Both the position numbers and the translations under genes were made by a program. Shown one piece after another: positions 1 to 13,300 of a stretch of DNA of 64,000 nt. The DNA is from Prosapia bicincta (lineage: Eukaryota > Arthropoda > Insecta > Hemiptera > Cercopidae): the NCBI GenBank assembly GCA_036971475.1, contig JBAIZL010000006.1:9869656-9933655 (forward strand). Direction: 5' to 3'. Each line of letters begins with the position of its first letter. Position 1 is the stretch's first letter. Below the pieces are notes generated by a model that saw nothing but the letters and a program-made list of their open reading frames with translations, was not told the DNA's origin and made no database searches.

Positions 1-1304
1 ATTACTCGTATAACACATACAATAGATAATTTCTGCAAGTACCATGCAATTCTATGGTCAATTCTGTATCGTTTAGGCTATTAAAATAAGAAATTTATTT
101 TTGGAAGAAATCGAAAAAATCCATGAACTATAGTTCATGCTTTTTTCAGTGTAAAAATTTAATATTACGATTACTCGTATAACACATACAATAGATAATT
201 TCTGCGAGTACCATGCAATTCTATGGTCAATTCTGTATCGTTTAAGCTATTAAAGTAAGAATTCTATTTTTGGAAGAAATCGAAAAAATCCATGAACTAT
301 GGTTCATGCTTTTTTAGTGAAAAAACTTTAATATTATGATTACTCGTATAACACATACAATAGATAATTTCTGCGAGTACCATGCAATTCTATGGTCAAT
401 TCTGTATCGTTTATGCTATTAAAATAAGAATTCTATTTTTGGAAGAAATCGAAAAAATCCATGAACTATAGTTCATGCTTTTTTTAGTGTAAAAATTTAA
501 TATTATGATTACTCGTATAACACATACAATAGATAATTTCTGCGAGTACCATGCAATTCTATGGTCAATTCTGTATCGTTTAAGCTATTAAAATAAGAAT
601 TCTATTTTTGGAAGAAATCGAAAAAATCCATGAACTATAGTTCATGCTTTTTTTAGTGTAAAAATTTAATAATATGATTACTCGTATAACACATACAATA
701 GATAATTTCTGCGAGTACCATGCAATTCTATGGTCAATTCTGTATCGTTTATGCTATTAAAATAAGAATTCTATTTTTGGAAGAAATCGAAAAAACCCAT
801 GAACTATAGTTCATGCTTTTTTTAGTGTAAAAATTTAATATTATGATTACTCGTATAACACATACAATAGATAATTTCTGCGAGTACCATGCAATTCTAT
901 GGTCAATTCTGTATCGTTTAAGCTATTAAAATAAGAATTCTATTTTTGGAAGAAATCGAAAAAATCCATGAACTATAGTTCATGTTTTTTTTAGTGTAAA
1001 AATTTAATTTTATTATTACTCGTATAACACATACAATAGATAATTTCTGCGAGTACCATGCAATTCTATGGTCAATTCTGTATCGTTTATGCTATTAAAA
1101 TAAGAATTCTAATTTTGGAAGAAATCGATAAAATCCATGAACTATAGTTCATGCTTTTTTTAGTGTAAAAATTTAATATTATGATTACTCGTATAACACA
1201 TACAATAGATAAATTCGGCGAGTACCATGCAATTCTATGGTCAATGCTGTATCGTTAGGGCTAATAAAATAAGAATTCTATTTTTGGAAGAAATCGAAAA
1301 AATC

Positions 1305-1331
1305 CATGAACTCATCGTTTATTAGTTCATG
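1305..1331. repeat. Dyad with an 11-base central insert
   Basis: The arms CATGAACT (1305-1312) and AGTTCATG (1324-1331) are intact, but the centre is replaced by the 11 bases CATCGTTTATT. The second copy is at 4361-4387 in block A copy 2. The unit also reads ATTCGGCG, CAATGCTG and GTTAGGGCTAATAAAA, making it one of the most diverged monomers of the block. Confidence 0.9.
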
Positions 1332-2327
1332 CTTTTATTAGTGTAAAAATTTAATATTATGATTACTCGTATAACACATACAATAGATAATTTCTGCGAG
1401 TACCATGCAATTCTATGGTCAATTCAGTATCGTTTATGCTATTAAAATAAGAATTCTATTTTTGGAAGAAATCGAAAAAATCCATGAACTATAGTTCATG
1501 CTTTTTTTAGTGTAAAAATGTAATATTATGATTACTTGTATAACACATACAATAGATAATTTCTGCGAGTACCATGCAATTCTATGGTCAATTCTGTATC
1601 GATTATGCTATTAAAATAAGAATTCTATTTTTGGAAGAAATCGAAAAAATCCATGAACTATAGTTCATCCTTTTTTTAGTGTAAAAATTTAATAATTTGA
1701 TTACTCGTATAACACATACAATAGATAATTTCTGCGAGTACCATGCAATTCTATGATCAATTCTGTATCGTTTAAGCTATTAAAATAAGAATTCTATTTT
1801 TGGAAGAAATCGAAAAAATCCATGAACTATAGTTCATGCTTTTTTTAGTGTAAAAATTTAATAATATGATTACTCGTATAACACATACAATAGATAATTT
1901 CTGCGAGTACCATGCAATTCTATGGTCAATTCTGTATCGTTTATGCTATTAAAATAAGAATTCTATTTTTGGAAGAAATCGAAAAAACCCATGAACTATA
2001 GTTCATGCTTTTTTTAGTGTAAAAATTTAATATTATGATTACTCGTATAACACATACAATAGATAATTTCTGCGAGTACCATGCAATTCTATGGTAAATT
2101 CTGTATCGTTTATGCTATTAAAATAAGAATTCTATTTTTGGAAGAAATCGAAAAAATCCATGAACTATAGTTCATGCTTTTTTTAGTGTAAAAATTTAAT
2201 ATTATGATTACTCGTATAACACATACAATAGATAATTTCTGCGAGTACCATGCAATTCTATGGTTAATTCTGTATCGTTTATGCTATTAAAATAAGAATT
2301 CTATTTTTGGAAGAAATCGAAAAAATC

Positions 2328-2349
2328 CATGAACTATATATAGTTCATG
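2328..2349. repeat. 22-bp expanded form of the dyad
   Basis: The dyad centre reads CTATATATAG in place of CTATAG, so the element remains a perfect palindrome with 11-base arms. The same form is at 5384-5405, 5725-5746, 6405-6426 and 61230-61251. A 20-bp form with centre CTATATAG is at 52057-52076, 59589-59608 and 60747-60766. Confidence 0.93.
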
Positions 2350-2885
2350 CTTTTTTAGTGTAAAAATTTAATATTATGATTACTCGTATAACACATACAA
2401 TAGATAATTTCTGCGAGTACCATGCAATTCTATGGTCAATTCTGTATCGTTTAGGCTATTAAAATAAGAATTCTATTTTTGGAAGAAATCGAAAAAATCC
2501 ATGAACTATAGTTCATGTTTTTTTTAGTGTAAAACATTAATATTATGATTACTCGTATAACACATACAATAGATAATTTCTGCGAGTACCATGCAATTCT
2601 ATGGTCAATTCTGTATCGTTTATGCTATTAAAATAAGAATTCTATTTTTGGAAGAAATCGAAAAAATCCATGAACTATAGTTCATGCTTTTTTTAGTGTA
2701 AAAATTTAATATTATGATTACTCGTATAACACATACAATAGATAATTTCTGCAAGTACCATGCAATTCTATGGTCAATTCTGTATCGTTTATGCTATTAA
2801 AATAAGAATTCTATTTTTGGAAGAAATCGAAAAAACCCATTAACTATAGTTCATGCTTTTTTTAGTGTAAAAATTTAATATTATG

Positions 2886-5434
2886 ATTACTCGTTTAACA
2901 CATACAATAGATAATTTCTGCAAGTACCATGCAATTCTATGGTCAATTCTGTATCGTTTAGGCTATTAAAATAAGAAATTTATTTTTGGAAGAAATCGAA
3001 AAAATCCATGAACTATAGTTCATGCTTTTTTCAGTGTAAAAATTTAATATTACGATTACTCGTATAACACATACAATAGATAATTTCTGCGAGTACCATG
3101 CAATTCTATGGTCAATTCTGTATCGTTTAAGCTATTAAAGTAAGAATTCTATTTTTGGAAGAAATCGAAAAAATCCATGAACTATGGTTCATGCTTTTTT
3201 AGTGAAAAAACTTTAATATTATGATTACTCGTATAACACATACAATAGATAATTTCTGCGAGTACCATGCAATTCTATGGTCAATTCTGTATCGTTTATG
3301 CTATTAAAATAAGAATTCTATTTTTGGAAGAAATCGAAAAAATCCATGAACTATAGTTCATGCTTTTTTTAGTGTAAAAATTTAATATTATGATTACTCG
3401 TATAACACATACAATAGATAATTTCTGCGAGTACCATGCAATTCTATGGTCAATTCTGTATCGTTTAAGCTATTAAAATAAGAATTCTATTTTTGGAAGA
3501 AATCGAAAAAATCCATGAACTATAGTTCATGCTTTTTTTAGTGTAAAAATTTAATAATATGATTACTCGTATAACACATACAATAGATAATTTCTGCGAG
3601 TACCATGCAATTCTATGGTCAATTCTGTATCGTTTATGCTATTAAAATAAGAATTCTATTTTTGGAAGAAATCGAAAAAACCCATGAACTATAGTTCATG
3701 CTTTTTTTAGTGTAAAAATTTAATATTATGATTACTCGTATAACACATACAATAGATAATTTCTGCGAGTACCATGCAATTCTATGGTCAATTCTGTATC
3801 GTTTAAGCTAATAAAATAAGAATTCTATTTTTGGAAGAAATCGAAAGAATTAATGAACTATAGTTTATGCCTTTTTTTTAGTGTAAAAATTTAATATTAT
3901 GATTACTCGTATAACACATACAATAGATAATTTCTGCGAGTACCATGCAATTCTATGGTCAATTCTGTATCGTTTAAGCTATTAAAATAAGAATTCTATT
4001 TTTGGAAGAAATCGAAAAAATCCATGAACTATAGTTCATGCTTTTTTTAGTGTAAAAATTTAATTTTATTATTACTCGTATAACACATACAATAGATAAT
4101 TTCTGCGAGTACCATGCAATTCTATGGTCAATTCTGTATCGTTTATGCTATTAAAATAAGAATTCTAATTTTGGAAGAAATCGATAAAATCCATGAACTA
4201 TAGTTCATGCTTTTTTTAGTGTAAAAATTTAATATTATGATTACTCGTATAACACATACAATAGATACATTCGGCGAGTACCATGCAATTCTATGGTCAA
4301 TGCTGTATCGTTAGGGCTAATAAAATAAGAATTCTATTTTTGGAAGAAATCGAAAAAATCCATGAACTCATCGTTTATTAGTTCATGCTTTTATTAGTGT
4401 AAAAATTTAATATTATGATTACTCGTATAACACATACAATAGATAATTTCTGCGAGTACCATGCAATTCTATGGTCAATTCAGTATCGTTTATGCTATTA
4501 AAATAAGAATTCTATTTTTGGAAGAAATCGAAAAAATCCATGAACTATAGTTCATGCTTTTTTTAGTGTAAAAATGTAATATTATGATTACTCGTATAAC
4601 ACATACAATAGATAATTTCTGCGAGTACCATGCAATTCTATGGTCAATTCTGTATCGATTATGCTATTAAAATAAGAATTCTATTTTTGGAAGAAATCGA
4701 AAAAATCCATGAACTATAGTTCATCCTTTTTTTAGTGTAAAAATTTAATAATTTGATTACTCGTATAACACATACAATAGATAATTTCTGCGAGTACCAT
4801 GCAATTCTATGATCAATTCTGTATCGTTTAAGCTATTAAAATAAGAATTCTATTTTTGGAAGAAATCGAAAAAATCCATGAACTATAGTTCATGCTTTTT
4901 TTAGTGTAAAAATTTAATAATATGATTACTCGTATAACACATACAATAGATAATTTCTGCGAGTACCATGCAATTCTATGGTCAATTCTGTATCGTTTAT
5001 GCTATTAAAATAAGAATTCTATTTTTGGAAGAAATCGAAAAAACCCATGAACTATAGTTCATGCTTTTTTTAGTGTAAAAATTTAATATTATGATTACTC
5101 GTATAACACATACAATAGATAATTTCTGCGAGTACCATGCAATTCTATGGTCAATTCTGTATCGTTTATGCTATTAAAATAAGAATTCTATTTTTGGAAG
5201 AAATCGAAAAAATCCATGAACTATAGTTCATGCTTTTTTTAGTGTAAAAATTTAATATTATGATTACTCGTATAACACATACAATAGATAATTTCTGCGA
5301 GTACCATGCAATTCTATGGTTAATTCTGTATCGTTTATGCTATTAAAATAAGAATTCTATTTTTGGAAGAAATCGAAAAAATCCATGAACTATATATAGT
5401 TCATGCTTTTTTAGTGTAAATATTTAATATTATG
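2886..5434 (+). repeat. HOR block A, copy 2 (15 monomers)
   Basis: This repeats 1-2378 in the same order at an offset of 2885 bp, which becomes 3056 bp after one extra monomer (3731-3901). Differences seen include CGTTTAAC for CGTATAAC in the first unit, GATACATTCGGCG for GATAAATTCGGCG, ACTCG for ACTTG near 4588, and GTAAATATTT for GTAAAAATTT in the last unit. The three monomers at 2379-2885 separate the two copies. Confidence 0.88.
3731..3901 (+). repeat. Extra 171-bp monomer inserted in block A copy 2
   Basis: This monomer has no counterpart in copy 1 and accounts for the change of offset from 2885 to 3056 bp. It is the most distinctive unit of its neighbourhood: AAGCTAATAAAA, GAAAGAATTAATGAAC, and TTTATGCC followed by T8. 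The dyad is damaged on both sides (AATGAACTATAGTTTATG). Whether copy 2 gained it or copy 1 lost it cannot be told from the window. Confidence 0.8.
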
Positions 5435-6455
5435 ATTACTCGTTTAACACATACAATAGATAATTTCTGCGAGTACCATGCAATTCTATGGTCAATTCTG
5501 TATCGTTTATGCTATTAAAATAAGAATTCTATTTTTGGAAGAAATCGAAAAAATCCATGAACTATAGTTCATGCTTTTTTTAGTGTAAAAATTTAATATT
5601 ATGATTACTCGTATAACACATACAATAGATAATTTCTGCGAGTACCATGCAATTCTATGGTTAATTCTGTATCGTTTATGCTATTAAAATAGGAATTCTA
5701 TTTTTGGAAGAAATCGAAAAAATCCATGAACTATATATAGTTCATGCTTTTTTCAGTGTAAAAATTTAATATTACGATTACTCGTATAACACATACAATA
5801 GATAATTTCTGGGAGTACCATGCAATTCTATGGTCAATTCTGTATCGTTTAAGCTATTAAAGTAAGAATTCTATTTTTGGAAGAAATCGAAAAAATCCAT
5901 GAACTATAGTTCATGCTTTTTTTAGTGTAAAACTTTAATATTATGATTACTCGTATAACACATACAATAGATAATTTCTGCGAGTACCATGCAATTCTAT
6001 GGTCAATTCTGTATCGTTTATGCTATTAAAATAAGAATTCTATTTTTGGAAGAAATCGAAAAAATCCATGAACTATAGTTCATGCTTTTTTTAGTGTAAA
6101 AATTTAATATTATGATTACTCGTATAACACATACAATAGATAATTTCTGCGAGTACCATGCAATTCTATGGTCAATTCTGTATCGTTTATGCTATTAAAA
6201 TAAGAATTCTATTTTTGGAAGAAATCGAAAAAATCCATGAACTATAGTTCATGCTTTTTTTAGTGTAAAAATTTAATATTATGATTACTCGTATAACACA
6301 TACAATAGATAATTTCTGCGAGTACCATGCAATTCTATGGTTAATTCTGTATCGTTTATGCTATTAAAATAAGAATTCTATTTTTGGAAGAAATCGAAAA
6401 AATCCATGAACTATATATAGTTCATGCTTTTTTAGTGTAAAAATGTAATATTATG
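5435..6455 (+). repeat. Six-monomer linker with a local 680-bp repeat
   Basis: Six monomers lie between blocks A and B. The 22-bp form of the dyad occurs at 5725-5746 and 6405-6426, an offset of 680 bp (four monomers), and both follow TTAATTCTG with TTTATGCT. The intervening units include ATTACGATTACTC and TAAAGTAAG, also seen near 170-340 and 3055-3225, so this stretch looks assembled from block A-type units. Confidence 0.7.
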
Positions 6456-8614
6456 ATTACTCGTATAACACATACAATAGATAATTTCTGCGAGTACCAT
6501 GCAATTCTATGGTCAATTCTGTATCGTTTAGGCTATTAAAATAAGAAATTTATTTTTGGAAGAAATCGAAAAAATCCATGATCTATAGTTCATGCTTTTT
6601 TCAGTGTAAAAATTTAATATTACGATTACTCGTATAACACATACAATAGATAATTTCTGCGAGTACCATGCAATTCTATGTTCAATTCTGTATCGTTTAA
6701 GCTATTAAAGTAAGAATTCTATTTTTGGAAGAAATCGAAAAAATCCATGAACTATAGTTCATGCTTTTTTTAGTGTAAAAATTTAATATTATGATTACTC
6801 GTATAACACATACAATAGATAATTTCTGCGAGTACCATGCAATTCTATGGTCAATTCTGTATCGTTTAAGCTATTAAAATAAGAATTCTATTTTTGGAAG
6901 AAATCGCAAAAAATCCATGAACTATAGTTCATGCTTTTTTTAGTGTAAAAATTTAATATTATGATTACTCGTATAACACATACAATAGATAATTTCTGCG
7001 AGTACCATGCAATTCTATGGTCAATTCTGTATCGTTTAAGCTATTAAAATAAGAATTCTATTTTTGGAAGAAATCGCAAAAAATCCATGAACTATAGTTC
7101 ATGCTTTTTTTAGTGTAAAAATTTAATATTATGATTACTCGTATAACACATACAATAGATAATTTCTGCGAGTACCATGCAATTCTATGGTCAATTCTGT
7201 ATCCTTTAAGCTATTAAAATAAGAATTCTATTTTTGGATAAAATCGAAAAAATCCATGAACTATAGTTCATGCTTTTTTTAGTGTAAAAATTTAATATTA
7301 TGATTACTCGTATAACACATACAATAGATAATTTCTGCGAGTACCATGCAATTCTATGGTCAATTCTGTATCGTTTATGCTATTAAAATAAGAATTCTAT
7401 TTTTGGAAGAAATCGAAAAAATCCATGAACTATAGTTCGTGCTTTTTTTAGTGTAAAAATTTAATATTATGATTACTCGTATAACACATACAATAGATAA
7501 ATTCTGCGAGTACCATGCAATTCTATGGTCAATTCTGTATCGTTTAAGCTATTAAAATAAGAATTCTATTTTTGGAAGAAATCGAAAAAATCCATGAACT
7601 ATAGTTCATGCTTTTTATAGTGTAAAAATTTAATATTATGATTACTCGTATAACACATACAATAGATAATTTCTGCGAGTACCATGCAATTCTATGGTCA
7701 ATTCAGTATCGTTCAAGCTATTAAAATAAGAATTCTATTTTTGGAAGAAATCGAAAAAATCCATGAACTATAGTTCATGCTTTTTTTAGTGTAAAAATTT
7801 AATATTATGATTACTCGTATAACACATACAATAGATAATTTCTGCGAGTACCATGCAATTCTATGGTCAATTCAGTATCGTTCAAGCTATTAAAATAAGA
7901 ATTCTATTTTTGGAAGAAATCGAAAAAATCCATGAACTATAGTTCATGCTTTTTTTAGTGTAAAAATTTAATATTATGATTACTCGTATAACACATACAA
8001 TAGATAATTTCTGCGAGTACCATGCAATTCTATGGTCAATTCTGTATCGATTATGCTATTAAAATTAGAATTATATTTTTGGAAGAAATCGAAAAAATCC
8101 ATTAACTATAGTTCATTTTTTTTAGTGTAAAAATTTAATATTATGATTACTCGTATAACACATACAATAGATAATTTCTGCGAGTACCATGCAATTCTAT
8201 GGTCAATTCTGTATCGTTTAAGCTATTAAAATAAGAATTCTATTTTTGGAAGAAATCGAAAAATCCATGAACTATAGTTCATGTTTTTTTTAGTGTAAAT
8301 ATTTAATATTATGATTACTCGTATAACACATACAATAGATAATTTCTGCGAGTACCATGCAATTCTATGGTCAATTCTGTATCGTTTATGCTATTAAAAT
8401 TAGAATTCTATTTTTGGAAGAAATCGAAAAAATCCATGAACTATAGTTCATGCTTTTTTTAGTGTAAAAATTTAATATTATGATTACTCGTATAACACAT
8501 ACAATAGATAATTTATGCGAGTACCATGCAATTCTATGGTCAATTCTGTATCGTTTAAGCTATTAAAATAAGAATTCTATTTTTGGAAGAAATCGAAAAA
8601 ATCCGTGAACTATA

Positions 8615-8636
8615 GTTATACGATTGCTCGTATAAC
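8615..8636. repeat. Inverted repeat of the 140-bp hairpin variant (first of at least 25)
   Basis: Perfect 8-base arms GTTATACG and CGTATAAC flank the loop ATTGCT. The variant arises where unit positions 136-168 (33 bases, including the right end of the usual dyad and the T7 run) are replaced by ATAC and the next unit begins ATTGCTCG, giving a 140-bp monomer (8483 to 8623). The right arm exists in every monomer; the left arm exists only in the variant. The same element starts at 8615, 12463, 15804, 16450, 18109, 19582, 20396, 21532, 22684, 23649, 24632, 25615, 27950, 29780, 30935, 31075, 32229, 33045, 33185, 35704, 38041, 39702, 41532, 43360 and 45188. I found none before 8.6 kb or after 45.2 kb. 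Confidence 0.92.
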
Positions 8637-9296
8637 ACATACAATAGATAATTTCTGCGAGTACCATGCAGTTCTATGATCAATTCTGTATCGTTTAAGC
8701 GGTTACAATAAGAATTCTATTTTTGGAAGAAATCGAAAAAATCCATGAACTATACTCATGCTTTTTTTAGTGTAAAAATTTAATATTATGATTACTCGTA
8801 TAACACATACAATAGATAAATTCTGCGAGTACCATGCAATTCTATGGTCAATTCTGTATCGTTTATGCTATTAAACTAAGAATTCTATTTTTGGAAGAAA
8901 TCGAAAAAATCCATGAACTATAGTTCATGCTTTTTTTAGTGTAAAAATTTAATATTATGATTACTCGTATAACACATACAATAGATAATTTATGCGAGTA
9001 CCATGCAATTCTATGGTCAATTCTGTATCGTTTAAGCTATTAAAATAAGAATTCTATTTTTGGAAGAAATCGAAAAAATCCATGAACTATAGTTCATGCT
9101 TTTTTTAGTGTAAAAATTTAATATTATGATTACTCGTATAACACATACAATAGATAATTTCTGCGAGTACCATGCAATTCTATGGTCAATTCTGTATCGT
9201 TAATGCTATTAAAATAAGAATTCTATTTTTGGAAGAAATCGAAAAATCCATGAACTATAGTTCATGCTTTTTTTAGTGTAAAAATTTAATATTATG

Positions 9297-10303
9297 ATTA
9301 CTCGTATAACACATACAATAGATAATTTCTGCGAGTACCAATCAATTCTATGGTCAATTCTGTATCGTTTATGCTATTAAAATAAGAATTCTATTTTTGT
9401 AAGTAATCGAAAAATCCATGAACTTTAGTTCATGCTTTTTTTAGTGTAAAAATTTAATATTATGATTACTCGTATAACACATACAATAGATAATTTCTGC
9501 GAGTACCAATCAATTCTATGGTCAATTCTGTATCGTTTAAGCTATTAAAATAAGAATTCTATTTTTGTAAGTAATCGAAAAATCCATGAACTTTAGTTCA
9601 TGCTTTTTTTAGTGTAAAAATTTAATATTATGATTACTCGTATAACACATACAATAGATAATTTCTGCGAGTACCAATCAATTCTATGGTCAATTCTGTA
9701 TCGTTTATGCTATTAAAATAAGAATTCTATTTTTGTAAGTAATCGAAAAATCCATGAACTTTAGTTCATGCTTTTTTTAGTGTAAAAATTTAATATTATG
9801 ATTACTCGTATAACACATACAATAGATAATTTCTGCGAGTACCAATCAATTCTATGGTCAATTCTGTATCGTTTATGCTATTAAAATAAGAATTCTATTT
9901 TTGTAAGTAATCGAAAAATCCATGAACTTTAGTTCATGCTTTTTTTAGTGTAAAAATTTAATATTATGATTACTCGTATAACACATACAATAGATAATTT
10001 CTGCGAGTACCAATCAATTCTATGGTCAATTCTGTATCGTTTATGCTATTAAAATAAGAATTCTATTTTTGTAAGTAATCGAAAAATCCATGAACTTTAG
10101 TTCATGCTTTTTTTAGTGTAAAAATTTAATATTATGATTACTCGTATAACACATACAATAGATAATTTCTGCGAGTACCAATCAATTCTATGGTCAATTC
10201 TGTATCGTTTAAGCTATTAAAATAAGAATTCTATTTTTGTAAGTAATCGAAAAATCCATGAACTTTAGTTCATGCTTTTTTAGTGTAAAAATTTAATATT
10301 ATG
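9297..10303 (+). repeat. Run of six 168-bp subfamily monomers (block B copy 1)
   Basis: Units start at 9297, 9465, 9633, 9801, 9969 and 10137. All share ACCAATCAATTC in place of ACCATGCAATTC, TTTTTGTAAGTAATCG in place of TTTTTGGAAGAAATCG, a shorter GAAAAATCC, and a dyad with a TT centre (GAACTTTAGTTC). The unit is 168 bp because of the missing A; the last is 167 bp because one T is missing. Unit position 76 reads T, A, T, T, T, A along the run. The run looks like a local amplification of one mutated monomer, later copied whole with the HOR. Confidence 0.9.
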
Positions 10304-13300
10304 ATTACTCGTATAACACATACAATAGATAATTTCTGCGAGTACCATGCAATTCTATGGTCAATTCTGTATCGTTTAGGCTATTAAAATAAGAAATTTA
10401 TTTTTGGAAGAAATCGAAAAAATCCATGATCTATAGTTCATGCTTTTTTCAGTGTAAAAATTTAATATTACGATTACTCGTATAACACATACAATAGATA
10501 ATTTCTGCGAGTACCATGCAATTCTATGTTCAATTCTGTATCGTTTAAGCTATTAAAGTAAGAATTCTATTTTTGGAAGAAATCGAAAAAATCCATGAAC
10601 TATAGTTCATGCTTTTTTTAGTGTAAAAATTTAATATTATGATTACTCGTATAACACATACAATAGATAATTTCTGCGAGTACCATGCAATTCTATGGTC
10701 AATTCTGTATCGTTTAAGCTATTAAAATAAGAATTCTATTTTTGGAAGAAATCGCAAAAAATCCATGAACTATAGTTCATGCTTTTTTTAGTGTAAAAAT
10801 TTAATATTATGATTACTCGTATAACACATACAATAGATAATTTCTGCGAGTACCATGCAATTCTATGGTCAATTCTGTATCGTTTAAGCTATTAAAATAA
10901 GAATTCTATTTTTGGAAGAAATCGCAAAAAATCCATGAACTATAGTTCATGCTTTTTTTAGTGTAAAAATTTAATATTATGATTACTCGTATAACAAATA
11001 CAATAGATAATTTCTGCGAGTACCATGCAATTCTATGGTCAATTCTGTATCCTTTAAGCTATTAAAATAAGAATTCTATTTTTGGATAAAATCGAAAAAA
11101 TCCATGAACTATAGTTCATGCTTTTTTTAGTGTAAAAATTTAATATTATGATTACTCGTATAACACATACAATAGATAATTTCTGCGAGTACCATGCAAT
11201 TCTATGGTCAATTCTGTATCGTTTATGCTATTAAAATAAGAATTCTATTTTTGGAAGAAATCGAAAAAATCCATGAACTATAGTTCGTGCTTTTTTTAGT
11301 GTAAAAATTTAATATTATGATTACTCGTATAACACATACAATAGATAATTTCTGCGAGTACCATGCAATTCTATGGTCAATTCTGTATCGTTTAAGCTAT
11401 TAAAATAAGAATTCTATTTTTGGAAGAAATCGAAAAAATCCATGAACTTTAGTTCATGCTTTTTATAGTGTAAAAATTTAATATTATGATTACTCGTATA
11501 ACACATACAATAGATAATTTCTGCGAGTACCATGCAATTCTATGGTCAATTCAGTATCGTTCAAGCTATTAAAATAAGAATTCTATTTTTGGAAGAAATC
11601 GAAAAAATCCATGAACTATAGTTCATGCTTTTTTTAGTGTAAAAATTTAATATTATGATTACTCGTATAACACATACAATAGATAATTTCTGCGAGTACC
11701 ATGCAATTCTATGGTCAATTCAGTATCGTTCAAGCTATTAAAATAAGAATTCTATTTTTGGAAGAAATCGAAAAAATCCATGAACTATAGTTCATGCTTT
11801 TTTTAGTGTAAAAATTTAATATTATGATTACTCGTATAACACATACAATAGATAATTTCTGCGAGTACCATGCAATTCTATGGTCAATTCTGTATCGATT
11901 ATGCTATTAAAATTAGAATTATATTTTTGGAAGAAATCGAAAAAATCCATTAACTATAGTTCATTTTTTTTAGTGTAAAAATTTAATATTATGATTACTC
12001 GTATAACACATACAATAGATAATTTCTGCGAGTACCATGCAATTCTATGGTCAATTCTGTATCGTTTAGGCTATTAAAATAAGAATTCTATTTTTGGAAG
12101 AAATCGAAAAATCCATGAACTATAGTTCATGTTTTTTTTAGTGTAAATATTTAATATTATGATTACTCGTATAACACATACAATAGATAATTTCTGCGAG
12201 TACCATGCAATTCTATGGTCAATTCTGTATCGTTTATGCTATTAAAATTAGAATTCTATTTTTGGAAGAAATCGAAAAAATCCATGAACTATAGTTCATG
12301 CTTTTTTTAGTGTAAAAATTTAATATTATGATTACTCGTATAACACATACAATAGATAATTTATGCGAGTACCATGCAATTCTATGGTCAATTCTGTATC
12401 GTTTAAGCTATTAAAATAAGAATTCTATTTTTGGAAGAAATCGAAAAAATCCGTGAACTATAGTTATACGATTGCTCGTATAACACATACAATAGATAAT
12501 TTCTGCGAGTACCATGCAGTTCTATGATCAATTCTGTATCGTTTAAGCGGTTACAATAAGAATTCTATTTTTGGAAGAAATCGAAAAAATCCATGAACTA
12601 TACTCATGCTTTTTTTAGTGTAAAAATTTAATATTATGATTACTCGTATAACACATACAATAGATAAATTCTGCGAGTACCATGCAATTCTATGGTCAAT
12701 TCTGTATCGTTTATGCTATTAAACTAAGAATTCTATTTTTGGAAGAAATCGAAAAAATCCATGAACTATAGTTCATGCTTTTTTTAGTGTAAAAATTTAA
12801 TATTATGATTACTCGTATAACACATACAATAGATAATTTCTGCGAGTACCAATCAATTCTATGGTCAATTCTGTATCGTTTATGCTATTAAAATAAGAAT
12901 TCTATTTTTGTAAGTAATCGAAAAATCCATGAACTTTAGTTCATGCTTTTTTTAGTGTAAAAATTTAATATTATGATTACTCGTATAACACATACAATAG
13001 ATAATTTCTGCGAGTACCAATCAATTCTATGGTCAATTCTGTATCGTTTAAGCTATTAAAATAAGAATTCTATTTTTGTAAGTAATCGAAAAATCCATGA
13101 ACTTTAGTTCATGCTTTTTTTAGTGTAAAAATTTAATATTATGATTACTCGTATAACACATACAATAGATAATTTCTGCGAGTACCAATCAATTCTATGG
13201 TCAATTCTGTATCGTTTATGCTATTAAAATAAGAATTCTATTTTTGTAAGTAATCGAAAAATCCATGAACTTTAGTTCATGCTTTTTTTAGTGTAAAAAT

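Larger units (their letters stand above)
1..2378 (+). repeat. HOR block A, copy 1 (14 monomers)
   Basis: The ordered set of monomer variants here is repeated at 2886-5434. Shared diagnostics include GCAAGTACC with TTTAGGCT and AAGAAATTTA in the first monomer, GATAAATTCGGCG near 1208, a dyad with an 11-base central insert at 1305-1331, GTATCGATTATGC near 1596, ATTTGATTACTC near 1694, and a 22-bp form of the dyad at 2328-2349. About five single-base differences separate the copies over this length. Confidence 0.88.
6456..10303 (+). repeat. HOR block B, copy 1 (3848 bp)
   Basis: It starts with the monomer bearing TTTAGGCT, AAGAAATTTA, GATCTATAG and TTTTTTCAGTG, and ends just before the same monomer recurs at 10304. 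In order it holds two ATCGCAAAAAATCC units, TATCCTTTAAGC with GGATAAAATCG, AGTTCGTGC, two CAGTATCGTTCAAGC units, a GATTATGC/GAATTATAT unit, the first 140-bp hairpin variant (8615-8636), a GCGGTTACAATAAG unit, an AAACTAAG unit, two ordinary monomers (8960-9296), and a run of six 168-bp monomers. The fixed offset to copy 2 is 3848 bp, checked at 6581/10429 and 8615/12463. Confidence 0.92.
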